Assembly (NCBI RefSeq): GCF_014840935.1
Contig: NZ_CP062005.1
Coordinates: forward strand, 682,001 to 746,000
Length of the DNA stretch: 64,000 bases
Direction of reading: 5' to 3'
From: Halomonas sp. YLGW01
GTDB taxonomy: Bacteria; Pseudomonadota; Gammaproteobacteria; Pseudomonadales; Halomonadaceae
A program made the position numbers and the translations under genes. Under the pieces are notes generated by a model that saw nothing but the letters and a program-made list of their open reading frames with translations, was not told the origin of the DNA and made no database searches. Shown piece by piece: positions 27,322-35,351 of the stretch (position 1 is its first letter; every line of letters begins with the position of its first letter).

Positions 27322-27972
27322 TCAGGCAGAACCGTCGGCCGGGGAGGACGGCTCTGCGGTATCGCGGGACAGCAGGTCGAGGAGGCTATCGATGATGCCC
27401 CGGCCCCGCTCGGTGAGGGAGTACTCCTCGGGGGTACGCAGCCAGTCGTGCAGCATGCCGCCGATGGTGTATTCCATCATCTGGGCGGCCCGGGTCGCAT
27501 CGACGCCCGGTGCCAGCTGTCCGGCGCGCTCGGCCATCTCGAAGTGGCGCAGCATCGAGCGGTAGCAGTCATTGGCCATCCGGTGTTGCATCTGCAGCGG
27601 GTTGATGTCGCTGAAGAACTCGCAGCGATGCAGGATGATCGAGAGCACGCGGCGATGGCGGGGCTGTTCGATGCGCATGAGCGCATGTCTGAGCGTCAGG
27701 CGAATGGTCTCGATCGGCGTATGACCCTGCTGCGGGGCGTCCAGCTCCCGGGTCAGCTCTTCGAAGGGAAGGTGCACCCGGTCGCTCATGGCGTGAAACA
27801 GATCCGCCTTGTTCTTGAAGTGCCAATAGACGGCGCCACGGGTCATTCCCGCATGGCGGGCGATCTGTTCCAGTGTCGTGCGGGCGACGCCCTTCTCGAA
27901 GAAGATGTCCTCGGCGGCATCCAGCAGCGCCTCGCGGGTCGCCTCGGCGTCGGCTTTGGTCTTTCGGGCCAT
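27322..27972 (-). CDS. TetR family repressor (AcrR/TtgR-like) of the efflux system
   Basis: 216 residues. The N-terminal DNA-binding domain reads ATREALLDAAEDIFFEKGVARTTLEQIARHAGMTRGAVYWHFKNKADLFHAM, the classic AcrR-type helix-turn-helix. The C-terminal ligand domain (LTRELDAPQQGHTPIETIRLTLRHAL...) also resembles AcrR/TtgR. It converges with the pump gene. The palindrome at 28036-28056, about 70 bases upstream of its start, shares a 12-base core with the palindrome before the channel gene, so autoregulation and repression of the efflux operon are likely. Confidence 0.92.
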   Translation of the reverse strand: MARKTKADAEATREALLDAAEDIFFEKGVARTTLEQIARHAGMTRGAVYWHFKNKADLFHAMSDRVHLPFEELTRELDAPQQGHTPIETIRLTLRHALMRIEQPRHRRVLSIILHRCEFFSDINPLQMQHRMANDCYRSMLRHFEMAERAGQLAPGVDATRAAQMMEYTIGGMLHDWLRTPEEYSLTERGRGIIDSLLDLLSRDTAEPSSPADGSA

Positions 27973-28035
27973 AGGGAAGGGCGTTGATCGTCACGGGGAA
28001 TGGTGGGGTCATTCTAGCGCATTGAGCGTCCACTT

Positions 28036-28056
28036 ACATGCATGCGTGTATGCATC
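28036..28056. promoter_or_regulatory. putative TetR operator upstream of the repressor gene
   Basis: The stretch contains TGCAT-GCGTGT-ATGCA and the 12-mer CATGCGTGTATG (28041-28052), which is the exact reverse complement of the core upstream of the channel gene at 20957. It sits in front of tetR and also upstream of the divergent deacylase gene. Confidence 0.65.
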
Positions 28057-28130
28057 AATCGTCGCAGATCGAGCGGTCGAGCTCGTCATGCCTGCCGCGA
28101 GGGCGTATAACGGCAATCGATTGAAATCGT

Positions 28131-28214
28131 GTTATCAGAATCCTGTTTTCAAAACGCCGTTTTCAAATCCCTGTTTTCAACCTACTGTTGTCGACATGCT
28201 GTCTTCGAGACGGT
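28131..28214. repeat. degenerate 14-bp tandem repeat array
   Basis: Six contiguous 14-base units start at 28131, 28145, 28159, 28173, 28187 and 28201. The central three share GTTTTCAA (for example GTTTTCAAATCCCT); the outer ones have drifted. With the operator at 28036 it fills the 315-base region 27973-28287, which holds no gene. Confidence 0.8.
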
Positions 28215-28287
28215 GCTCGTCCAGCGCCGCCGGCCCGGGCGCGGTAAGGCACCGGCACCCCTGTTTGCGAATAAGGAAACTCCGCTC

Positions 28288-29319
28288 ATGGCTCGTGCCC
28301 CCTTCGAACTCGCCGGTGTCAGGGTGTCCCCCGGTAGCCGCGCTCAGATCGACGTGCCGGTGGCGAAGCTCTACACCCATGCGCCGCTGCACATTCCCGT
28401 CGAGGTGGTGCATGGCCGCCAGCCCGGTCCCACCCTGCTGGTCTGTGGCGCCATCCACGGCGATGAGATCAATGGCGTCGAGATCGTGCGCCGTCTATTG
28501 CGTTTGAAGGGCCTTCAGGGGCTGCGCGGCACCCTGATCGCGGTGCCCATCGTCAACGTCTTCGGCTTCGTGCAGCACAGCCGCTACCTGCCCGATCGTC
28601 GCGATCTCAATCGCTGCTTCCCGGGCAGCGAGACCGGCTCGCTGGGCTCGCGGGTCGCCGCGCTGTTTCGCGAAGAGATCGTCGATCAGGCCAGCCACAT
28701 CATCGACCTGCACACCGGCGCCATCCATCGCACCAACCTGCCACAGATCCGGGCCCAGCTGACGCCGGGCAGCGAGACGGAGGCCATCGCCATGGCCTTC
28801 GGTGTGCCGGTGATCCTCAACGCCGAGCTGCGCGAGGGCAGCCTGCGCCACTATGCGCAGAACCGCGGTGTGCCGGTGCTGACCTACGAGGCCGGCGAGG
28901 CGCTGCGCTTCGACGAGTGGGCGATCGCCCCCGGGGTGCGAGGCGTGCGCCGGGTGATGCGCGCCATCGGCATGTTGGCCAGCGACCGCCGTCGCGCCAC
29001 GCCGCGTCCGGCAGAGATCGCCAATGGCTCGAGCTGGGCGCGGGCGCCGATCGACGGCATTCTGAGGCCCAAGGTGCGTCTCGGCGCTCGGGTCGCCAAG
29101 GGCGAGGTGCTGGGCAAGGTCGCCGACCCCTTCGGCAATTCGGAGGAGGAGGTGCGTGCCACCGCCGATGGTATCGTGATCGGCATGGGCAACCTGCCGC
29201 TTGCCAATGAGGGGGAAGCACTTTTTCATGTGGCGCGCTTCGATGCCATCGAGGAGGCCGAAAGCGCGGTCGAGACCTTCCAGTCGGATTACGACCCGGT
29301 CCCGGAGGGCATGGCGTAG
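28288..29319 (+). CDS. succinylglutamate desuccinylase/aspartoacylase family deacylase
   Basis: 343 residues from the ATG at 28288, preceded by AAGGAAA; the upstream frame extension runs through the repeat array. CGAIHGDEINGVEIVRRLL holds the Zn-binding HxxE motif, VFGFVQHSRYLPDRRDLNRCFPG the substrate-binding region and IIDLHTGAIHR the third Zn ligand His. The C-terminal 100 residues (DGILRPKVRLGARVAKGEVLGKVADPFG) look like a lipoyl-like beta domain, as in other members. The family removes acyl groups from amino-acid derivatives; the precise substrate is not known. It is convergent with dusA. Confidence 0.88.
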   Translation: MARAPFELAGVRVSPGSRAQIDVPVAKLYTHAPLHIPVEVVHGRQPGPTLLVCGAIHGDEINGVEIVRRLLRLKGLQGLRGTLIAVPIVNVFGFVQHSRYLPDRRDLNRCFPGSETGSLGSRVAALFREEIVDQASHIIDLHTGAIHRTNLPQIRAQLTPGSETEAIAMAFGVPVILNAELREGSLRHYAQNRGVPVLTYEAGEALRFDEWAIAPGVRGVRRVMRAIGMLASDRRRATPRPAEIANGSSWARAPIDGILRPKVRLGARVAKGEVLGKVADPFGNSEEEVRATADGIVIGMGNLPLANEGEALFHVARFDAIEEAESAVETFQSDYDPVPEGMA

Positions 29320-29428
29320 CCCGACGGCATGTCGTCGCCGTCAGACATGAGTAGCCGGCAGACCAGCGCGGAAAGGGCGGATGCTGGCGTTTGGCAATGA
29401 CGGGGCAGCTCGGGCCCCATCCTTGCTG

Positions 29429-30454
29429 TCAGGCCGGCTGGGCCAGGCGCTCCTCTGAGACCAGTGACAGCGCTTCGTCGAAGACCTCGAGCCCGGCGCC
29501 ATCCCGGTGGGCGTTTTCCGAGAGGTGACGGCGGAAACGTCGGCCGCCCGGACACCCCTGGAAGAGGCCCAGCAGGTGGCGGGTGAGGTGGTTGAGCTTG
29601 GCGCCTTCGTCAAGCCGCGTGGCGATGTAGGGGCGGAAGGCGCGAGCCGCGTCATGGCGGCTCGCCGCCGGCCCTGGCTGGCCATAGAGCGCCTCATCGA
29701 CGCCGGCCAGCAGCCAGGGGTTCTGGTAGGCCTCGCGACCGATCATCACGCTGTCGACCCGTTCCAGGTGTGTGCGGCACTCGTCCAGGGTCTTGATGCC
29801 GCCATTGATGCCGATGTGCAGTTCGGGGTGCTGCTGCTTCAGCCGATGCACGCGGCCGTAGTTCAGCGGCGGCACGTCGCGGTTCTGCTTGGGCGACAGG
29901 CCTTCGAGCCAGGCCTTGCGGGCATGCAAGGAGAAGATCTCGCAGCCGGCGGAGGCGACCTCGCCGATGAAACGCTCGAGATCCGCGTCCTCGTCCTGGT
30001 CGTCGATGCCGATGCGGCACTTCACCGTCACCGGGATCGACACCGCCGCCTGCATCGCCTTGACCGCCGCCGCCACCTTGTCCGGATGCCCCATCAGGCA
30101 GGCGCCGATCAGGTTGTTCTGCACCCGATCGCTGGGGCAGCCGACGTTGAGATTGACCTCGTCATAGCCCCAGGCCTCGGCGATCGCCGCGCACTCGGCC
30201 AGTTCGCCGGCATCGCTGCCGCCGAGCTGCAAGGCGAGGGGGTGTTCCACGCCGTCATAGCCCAGGAATCGCTCCCGCGGGCTGCCATGCAGGATCGCCC
30301 CGGTGGTGACCATCTCGGTATACAAAAGGGCACGACGGCTCAGGGTGCGGGCGAAGGCGCGGTAGTCGCGGGTCGTCCAGTCCATCATCGGGGCCACCGA
30401 GAAGGTGCGATCCAGCGGCGCGGGAGTCGGGGTCGGATTGGCCAGGTCAGTCAT
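29429..30454 (-). CDS. dusA: tRNA-dihydrouridine(20/20a) synthase
   Basis: 341 residues from the ATG at 30454. FSVAPMMDWTTRDYRAFAR, LQLGGSDAGELAECAAIAEAWGYDEVNLNVGCPSDRVQNNLIGACLMG (with the catalytic Cys of NVGCPS) and SLHARKAWLEGLSPKQNRDVPPLNY are DusA signatures. It is an FMN enzyme that reduces uridine 20/20a in the tRNA D-loop. The frame stays open for 74 more codons upstream through an 8-bp repeat array; this extension has no family similarity. No good ribosome binding site is visible before 30454. Confidence 0.95.
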   Translation of the reverse strand: MTDLANPTPTPAPLDRTFSVAPMMDWTTRDYRAFARTLSRRALLYTEMVTTGAILHGSPRERFLGYDGVEHPLALQLGGSDAGELAECAAIAEAWGYDEVNLNVGCPSDRVQNNLIGACLMGHPDKVAAAVKAMQAAVSIPVTVKCRIGIDDQDEDADLERFIGEVASAGCEIFSLHARKAWLEGLSPKQNRDVPPLNYGRVHRLKQQHPELHIGINGGIKTLDECRTHLERVDSVMIGREAYQNPWLLAGVDEALYGQPGPAASRHDAARAFRPYIATRLDEGAKLNHLTRHLLGLFQGCPGGRRFRRHLSENAHRDGAGLEVFDEALSLVSEERLAQPA

Positions 30455-30516
30455 AATGTTGCAGTGCCGTGGTGATGCCCTGTTGCCGTCGCCGTGAAGC
30501 CTGATGGCCGCTGTTG

Positions 30517-30588
30517 CGCCGGATCGCCGGATCGCCGGATCGCCGGATCGCCGGATCGCCGGATCGCCGGATCGCCGGATCGCCGGAG
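30517..30588. repeat. 8-bp tandem repeat array upstream of dusA
   Basis: Eight exact head-to-tail copies of CGCCGGAT (30517-30580) are followed by CGCCGGAG. The array begins 62 bases before the dusA start and contains no stop codon in any of the six frames, so several spurious ORFs cross it. Copy number is likely variable between strains. Confidence 0.97.
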
Positions 30589-30747
30589 CCGAAGGGCTGG
30601 GGGCGTGGATCAGGGGGCGTGGATCGGAAATACGGTGCGATACGCGCACCCTGGAAAGCGGCGTATTCTCCCACACCTGCTCGCCGGCTGCATGGGGGGC
30701 GGACCGGATGTCCTTGCCATGCCGAGGCAGTGAATGATTCAGCGGGA

Positions 30748-31101
30748 TCAGAGGCGCTCGATATCGATCAGGTAGCCGATGATCGGGTAGCCGGCCTTCT
30801 TGGCGGCTTCTTCCGCTTCCATCTGAGCTTCCAGGCGCGAAATGCTGCTGGAGCGGTGCTCGAAGACGGTATCCAGTTCCAGGCGTTTGGTGCGCACGGC
30901 CAGCTTGACCAGGTGACCAGTCTTGTAGGACTCCACCTGCTGCTTGGTGGGGCGCTGCGTCGGGCGAGGTTTCTTGCTCGGTAGGATGGTCTGCTCGGCG
31001 GCTTGTGCCAGGCGCTTGGCCCTTTCTTTCTCACTTTCGTCCTGGAACGCGCTGATCTCGCGCCGCATGCTTTCTTCAAACTCGCTTAAATCACTCATCA
31101 T
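30748..31101 (-). CDS. small hypothetical protein
   Basis: 117 residues, highly charged and predicted mainly helical: FEESMRREISAFQDESEKERAKRLAQAAEQ at the start, then a Lys/Pro/Arg segment (KKPRPTQRPTKQQVE), a second acidic/Ala helix (SRLEAQMEAEEAAKKAG) and the end YPIIGYLIDIERL. No signal peptide or membrane segment. Two start ATGs are adjacent. The basic middle could bind nucleic acid, but no family is recognised. It is isolated, with the dusA repeat region downstream and a gene-poor region upstream. Confidence 0.6.
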   Translation of the reverse strand: MMSDLSEFEESMRREISAFQDESEKERAKRLAQAAEQTILPSKKPRPTQRPTKQQVESYKTGHLVKLAVRTKRLELDTVFEHRSSSISRLEAQMEAEEAAKKAGYPIIGYLIDIERL

Positions 31102-32065
31102 TTACGCTGTTCCTGATGCTATGCCCATTCCCGATAAAGGAATGGCGATATCGTGGTTCATTTAATTGAATCAACCCTTATTACATTGGCGCTGCATGAC
31201 GTGAGCCCTGGATTCTAAGCACCCGAGTTCGAGCCCCTGGATCCATGGGAAAGCCGCAGCACTTAAATCATTGCCCTGGGGTGAAGAGAGTCTGGCGATG
31301 CTGGCGAACCGACCAAGTGTCTCGGTATCGCGTGTCATGAGCCGAGGTGCCAGGCCGAGCTGGGTTGTCGACGACGACCCTTGGAACGTCCATGTGGACG
31401 ACCAAGCCTCGTGCCGCAGACCATTCACAGGCGATGATTACTTGACCGAAAGAGGCTCGTCTAGTTCATATTGGCGATTCGTGAACGCTGCCACGCCAGC
31501 AGGTAACACGCGTTTCATGATCTGCCAGCGAGTGTTCGCCCTGCGGCGCCAGGCGATCCGCATTGCCGGACCTCGGCGAGCAGCGGTCACCGGTGGCGGA
31601 GGCCATGGAGTCGGTGCGTCAGACACGTCAGGGGCATTCGCGAAGACTGCCTCGATGGCGACGGTCACACCACGAGCTCGTGGCGGTAAATGCCCGTGAC
31701 GCACCAGGGAGTGCCGCCGACGCCGCGCGTCTCACCCGCGAGGACGGATGCCAGACGGCGGGTGGTGGCAATGCATTATGGCCTTGACGCTAGTTTGGCG
31801 AAGATACATGACCCTCGCTGGTTTGGCTACTGGCGGCGCGGTGAGGGAGCGAGGGGACATACAGAAGAGGAATCGGACCCAGGCCATCGTCCAGGCGCAA
31901 GTTCGCGTTCAAGCTGGTAGAGCGACGGCCAGGGAGTCATGGTGCCCATGGGTAGCGTCGACCGACGTGAGAAGGGGAATTGCCCGTGTGCGTGGCTGGT
32001 GCTAGGACTATCCTCAAGCGTATCCGTTTATTGCCAAATGCCAGAGTGAGTCGAGAGGGAATGAC
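31102..32065. other. 964-base region without a convincing gene
   Basis: Several short open frames on both strands (for example 31171-31428 minus and 31271-31699 plus) have unconvincing composition and no recognisable motif. Stop codons are more frequent than in neighbouring sequence. It may be decayed coding sequence. I see no insertion sequence ends, tRNA or long repeat. Confidence 0.6.
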
Positions 32066-32389
32066 ATGAGTCAACGCACCATGGCCCTCGAGGCCCTGCG
32101 AGACGATCTGATTGCGCGACTCGAGCGATATCGTGACAGCAAGGAGCGCTCTGAGGGCGCCCTGGACAAGGACCTGGAGGATCAGTCCATCGAGCTCGAG
32201 AGTAGCGAGGTGGTCGATGCGCTGGAAAACGAGGCGGAAGCCGAACTCAAGCAGGTGATGCATGCCTTGGCGCGCATCGCTGCGGGAGACGGCGAGCGTT
32301 GTGAAGATTGTGGCACCCCCATCGAGGCCAAGCGGCTGACGGCGCTGCCTTCCACGACCCGTTGCCTGAACTGCGCCCAGCAGCCCTGA
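32066..32389 (+). CDS. TraR/DksA C4-type zinc finger protein
   Basis: 107 residues; GAGAGGGA precedes the ATG. The N-terminal half is an acidic coiled coil (ALRDDLIARLERYRDSKERSEGALDKDLEDQSIELESSEVVDALENEAEAELK). The C-terminus has a four-cysteine zinc finger CEDCGTPIEAKRLTALPSTTRCLNC, as in DksA and TraR. DksA-type proteins enter the secondary channel of RNA polymerase; this one is shorter than DksA (about 150) and may be a paralogue or an ion/stress-linked DksA-like regulator. It has no operon partners. Confidence 0.88.
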   Translation: MSQRTMALEALRDDLIARLERYRDSKERSEGALDKDLEDQSIELESSEVVDALENEAEAELKQVMHALARIAAGDGERCEDCGTPIEAKRLTALPSTTRCLNCAQQP

Positions 32390-32577
32390 CGGGTCGGCGA
32401 CTCGGTTCCTCCTGCCATCTCATCCTTTTGACGACGGGGCGCGCCGGGTCGGTGCTGCCCGTGTCCTCGTGCGCGGAATTCAACGGTTCCCGTCACGGTC
32501 ATTTGATAGAGCCCGGGTTCACGCGAGTCGATGCCAGGCGTCAGAATGGAGAACAGGCGAGGTAAAGGGGAGGCAGT

Positions 32578-33174
32578 ATGCACGAGGGGCGCAACAGGAA
32601 GATGAGGCAACGGGAGCCATGGCGTTCACGCTGGGCGACGAGGGTGCTGGGCGCTGTCCTGCTGCTGGCGCTGGTCGGCTGTGAAGGCGGCTCGACGCCG
32701 CCGGCCGGCGATGACGCCGCTTCGTCGGCTTCCGCCCCGGCGACATCGACGCCCGCGCGAGACGACGCGGCGGCCTCCTCGACCATAGCCGTGCTCAGCG
32801 AGCCCGTCAGTGTGACCACGACGACGGCGCTGACGCCGGCTCGACGTCTCGAGGTGACCGGGCGTACCAATCTGCCGGACCGGACTCGGCTGCTGGTGGA
32901 ACTGGAGCGCAGCGCCAGCGGGGTCAGTTGGCAATCACGAACCGAGGTCCGCGATGGCGCCTTCGCGGTGGGCCCCTTGGGGCCGGGTAGTGGTCTGGTG
33001 GCCGGACGCTATCAGATTCGGGTCTCGATGCCGGTAGCCGACGTCCAGCCGACGCCGGTCAAGAATCGCATCGGCACACGCGGCGAACACCTGACGGGGC
33101 CACTGGTGGCGCGGTCGCCCCATGGGCTGGGTAACGTCATCGACTATCGCCGTGACTATCTGTTCGATGAATAG
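32578..33174 (+). CDS. hypothetical lipoprotein
   Basis: 198 residues; GGGGAGG lies 5 nt before the ATG. Residues 22-36 (TRVLGAVLLLALVGC) make a lipobox with the acylated Cys at about 36. A Ser/Thr/Ala/Asp-rich linker (about 40-80) leads to a small beta-rich domain: RRLEVTGRTNLPDRTRLLVELERSASGVSWQSRTEVRDGAFAVGPLG and GRYQIRVSMPVADVQP. The shape suggests an Ig-like or carboxypeptidase-regulatory-like fold, with no clear family. A partial duplication of the gene's last codons follows at 33182-33196. Confidence 0.7.
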   Translation: MHEGRNRKMRQREPWRSRWATRVLGAVLLLALVGCEGGSTPPAGDDAASSASAPATSTPARDDAAASSTIAVLSEPVSVTTTTALTPARRLEVTGRTNLPDRTRLLVELERSASGVSWQSRTEVRDGAFAVGPLGPGSGLVAGRYQIRVSMPVADVQPTPVKNRIGTRGEHLTGPLVARSPHGLGNVIDYRRDYLFDE

Positions 33175-33520
33175 TGCCGTGCTGTTCGATGAGTAGCGGC
33201 GCGGTCGCTTGCCAAGGCGCAGGCAGCAGAGATGTCGGTATGGGAGATGCCTGTATATCGGGGAGCGCGAGCACAAAAAAAGAAATGCGCGCCGGTCGAG
33301 CCGGTCACGCAAAAAAGAAATGCACTGAAGGCGACATCCAGGCGACGGCGGGATTGCCTTCGCCTGATGACGGTGGCATGGCCGAGGCACCGATTCTCGC
33401 TGCCTTGACCACGCCCGTGCAGTATAGGGAGTCGGCCTTTGCGGAATAAGTGGGTACAATCGAAAACCAGTGTTTCCATTTTGGAAACTTGCACCCGTGA
33501 GTACCGGCAAGGAGTCGACA
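33175..33520. other. intergenic region before a LysR gene
   Basis: 346 bases without a gene. It starts with a 15-base direct repeat of the lipoprotein's 3' end (CTGTTCGATGAATAG at 33160 and CTGTTCGATGAGTAG at 33182), holds two similar A-rich blocks ending AAAGAAATGC (33273-33325), and ends with the LysR operator candidate. Confidence 0.5.
33472..33488. promoter_or_regulatory. inverted repeat upstream of the LysR gene
   Basis: GTTTCC-ATTTT-GGAAAC, perfect 6-bp arms with a 5-base centre, 33 bases before the LysR ATG. The form matches the T-N11-A pattern of LysR binding sites, so autoregulation is plausible. Confidence 0.5.
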
Positions 33521-34417
33521 ATGGCAGTGCTCGATGCCCTCAGGGTCTTCGTCGAGGTGGTGAGAGCCGGCAGCTTCACCGCCGCCTCGCGGCGGCTGGG
33601 AATTTCCAAGTCCATGGCCTCCAAGAGGGTGGCGGCGCTCGAAGACGAGCTGGGGGTCAATCTCCTGCATCGCTCGACCCGCTCGCTGCACCTCACCGAG
33701 GCCGGGCAGATCTATTACGAACATGGCCTGCGCATCCGCGAGGAACTGGAGGCCGCCGAGGCCCAGGTGCAGTCAGTTACGGCGCGGCCGCGCGGACAGC
33801 TCAAGGTGAGTGCTCAGGTCAGCTTCGGTTTCATGTACCTGGCCGAACCCACCACGGCCTTCATGCGGCGCTACCCCGACGTGGCGGTGGAGATCCTGCT
33901 CGAGGATCAGCGTTTCGAGCCGATCGATGACGCCGTCGATCTGGCGATCCGCATGGGGCCCCTGCCGCCCTCGAGCCTGGTCTCCAGGCCGTTGTGCAAG
34001 GTGGTCTATGGGCTCTATGCGGCGCCGGAGTACCTGGCGCGGGTCGCCGATCCGTTGCATCCCCAGGACATCCGTGACCACGACACCGTTTTCTACGGCA
34101 ACTACGACCTGGGCGCCCACTGGCGCTTCTCGCTCAATGGCCAGCCGCTGGATATCGAGCCGAACTCGCGGCTGGTGATCAACAATCTGCTGGGGGTGGT
34201 GGAGGCGGCCAAGGCCGGCTTCGGGTTGGCCTACCTCCCGACCTTCGCTGCCCGCTCGGCCGTAGCCGAAGGGCAGCTGGTGCCGCTGCTGCAGCCCTAC
34301 TGGAACGAGCACGGCAGCATGTTGGTGCTGTTCCGCTCGCGCAAGTACCTGCCGGACAAGACCCGGGCCTACCTGGATTTCATCACTGACTGGTTCCGCG
34401 AGCACCTGGCGCTATAG
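33521..34417 (+). CDS. LysR family transcriptional regulator
   Basis: 298 residues from the ATG at 33521 (MAVLDALRVFVEVVRAGSFTAASRRLGISKSMASKRVAALEDELGVNLLHRSTRSLHLTEAG), preceded by AAGGAG. The frame extends further upstream, but that part overlaps the operator-like palindrome. The effector domain begins GQLKVSAQVSFGFMYLAEP and includes VEILLEDQRFEPIDDAVDLAIRMGPLP, typical of the large LysR subgroup of CrgA/PecT-like regulators. No divergent target gene is present; the convergent SDR downstream is the nearest candidate. Confidence 0.9.
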   Translation: MAVLDALRVFVEVVRAGSFTAASRRLGISKSMASKRVAALEDELGVNLLHRSTRSLHLTEAGQIYYEHGLRIREELEAAEAQVQSVTARPRGQLKVSAQVSFGFMYLAEPTTAFMRRYPDVAVEILLEDQRFEPIDDAVDLAIRMGPLPPSSLVSRPLCKVVYGLYAAPEYLARVADPLHPQDIRDHDTVFYGNYDLGAHWRFSLNGQPLDIEPNSRLVINNLLGVVEAAKAGFGLAYLPTFAARSAVAEGQLVPLLQPYWNEHGSMLVLFRSRKYLPDKTRAYLDFITDWFREHLAL

Positions 34418-34453
34418 GCATTCCCCCGTAGGGCCTGCCAGACAAGCGTCCCT

Positions 34454-35194
34454 TTACCAGGGAATCGGCTCGCCGGCCCAGTCCCAGAAACTGCCGCTGT
34501 CGGCGGGGGTGCGGGCATCCATCACCTCGAGTAGCCGCTCGGCGACGAAGGCGGGGGAGAACAGCTTGCCCTCCGGCACCCTGGCTTGGAAGGGCTTGGA
34601 CAGCCCGGTATCGGTGGTGCCGGGGTGCAGGCTGAGCAGGATGGCCTGCTTGTTGAGACGCCTGAGCTCGACGCTGGCGCCCTTGAGCAGCATGTTGTGG
34701 GCCGCCTTGCTGGCGCGATAGGCGTACCAACCGCCGAGCCCGTTGTCGCCGATCGAACCGACCCGCGCCGAGAGGCTGGCGAAGAGGGTGGGGTGCTGGC
34801 CCTTCAGCGAGGGCTCAAGGGCCCGGAGCAGCATGGCCGGCGTGGCGGCGTTGACGTGAAAGAGATGATCCAGGGCCGAGAAGCTCAACTCGTCGAGCTT
34901 CTTCTCCGGGGCGATGCCGAGCGTGTCGTCATGCAGGGTACCGACGGCATTGAAGACGAGGTGAACGGGCGTGCCCTCGAGGTGCTCAGCGAGCGCACCG
35001 AGCCCCTCGTCGGTGGTGACATCCAGCGCCAGGTGGGTGAGGCGCGGGTCATCCTGCGCCGGCGGCTGACGCGACATGGCGATGATTCGACCGGGGCGGG
35101 GGCTTTGCAGCAGGGCCTTTAGCATGGCGCGGCCGATGCCGCCGCCGGCACCGGTGATCACGGCGGTGAAATCGTCGGGAAGGTGCTTGAGCAT
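34454..35194 (-). CDS. short-chain dehydrogenase/reductase (C-factor-like SDR)
   Basis: 246 residues with a Rossmann fold. AVITGAGGGIGRAML is the TGxxxGxG cofactor motif, FNAVGTLHDD replaces the usual NNAG region, SLSARVGSIGDNGLGGWYAYRASKAAHNML holds the catalytic Ser, Tyr (YAYRASK) and Lys, and HPGTTDTGLSKPF is the conserved PG-T segment. This C-factor-like group is common in gammaproteobacteria, and its substrates are unknown. The start is followed by MLKHLPDDF. It converges with the LysR gene and diverges from gltX. Confidence 0.88.
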   Translation of the reverse strand: MLKHLPDDFTAVITGAGGGIGRAMLKALLQSPRPGRIIAMSRQPPAQDDPRLTHLALDVTTDEGLGALAEHLEGTPVHLVFNAVGTLHDDTLGIAPEKKLDELSFSALDHLFHVNAATPAMLLRALEPSLKGQHPTLFASLSARVGSIGDNGLGGWYAYRASKAAHNMLLKGASVELRRLNKQAILLSLHPGTTDTGLSKPFQARVPEGKLFSPAFVAERLLEVMDARTPADSGSFWDWAGEPIPW

Positions 35195-35309
35195 GGGGCG
35201 TCCTCGTCATTGAGGGAGGGGGATCATCGAGGCCGCCACACCGGGCGGTCCGGTTATGGACTCGACGGGCCGCGGATGATTCCCGGCTGATGGGGGCCGG
35301 GGGAGTGCG

Positions 35310-35315
35310 TATAAT
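35310..35315 (+). promoter_or_regulatory. -10 element of the gltX promoter
   Basis: TATAAT with a weak -35 (CTGATG, 35287-35292) 17 bases upstream. It lies 36 bases before the gltX ATG. Confidence 0.6.
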
Positions 35316-35351
35316 GCCCGCCAGGTTTCAATCACCCATGGATCGATCGAC

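Noticed and set aside
20953-28056. The channel gene as an independent TolC unrelated to the adaptor and pump
   Set aside because: The gap of 230 bases is large, but the shared palindromes and same-strand order support one efflux system.
30494-30984. Three overlapping plus-strand open frames with repeated RIAGSPDR-type peptides
   Set aside because: They are produced by the stop-free 8-bp repeat and lack a ribosome binding site or conserved flanks; the repeat is better seen as non-coding.
31203-31254. tRNA-like 3' end (GAGTTCGAGCCCC)
   Set aside because: No T-stem pairing around the TTCGAGC loop and no acceptor partner upstream.
31271-31699. 142-residue plus-strand open frame in the gene-poor patch
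   Set aside because: Odd composition, no ribosome binding site and no recognisable domain; overlapping frames on both strands look equally poor.
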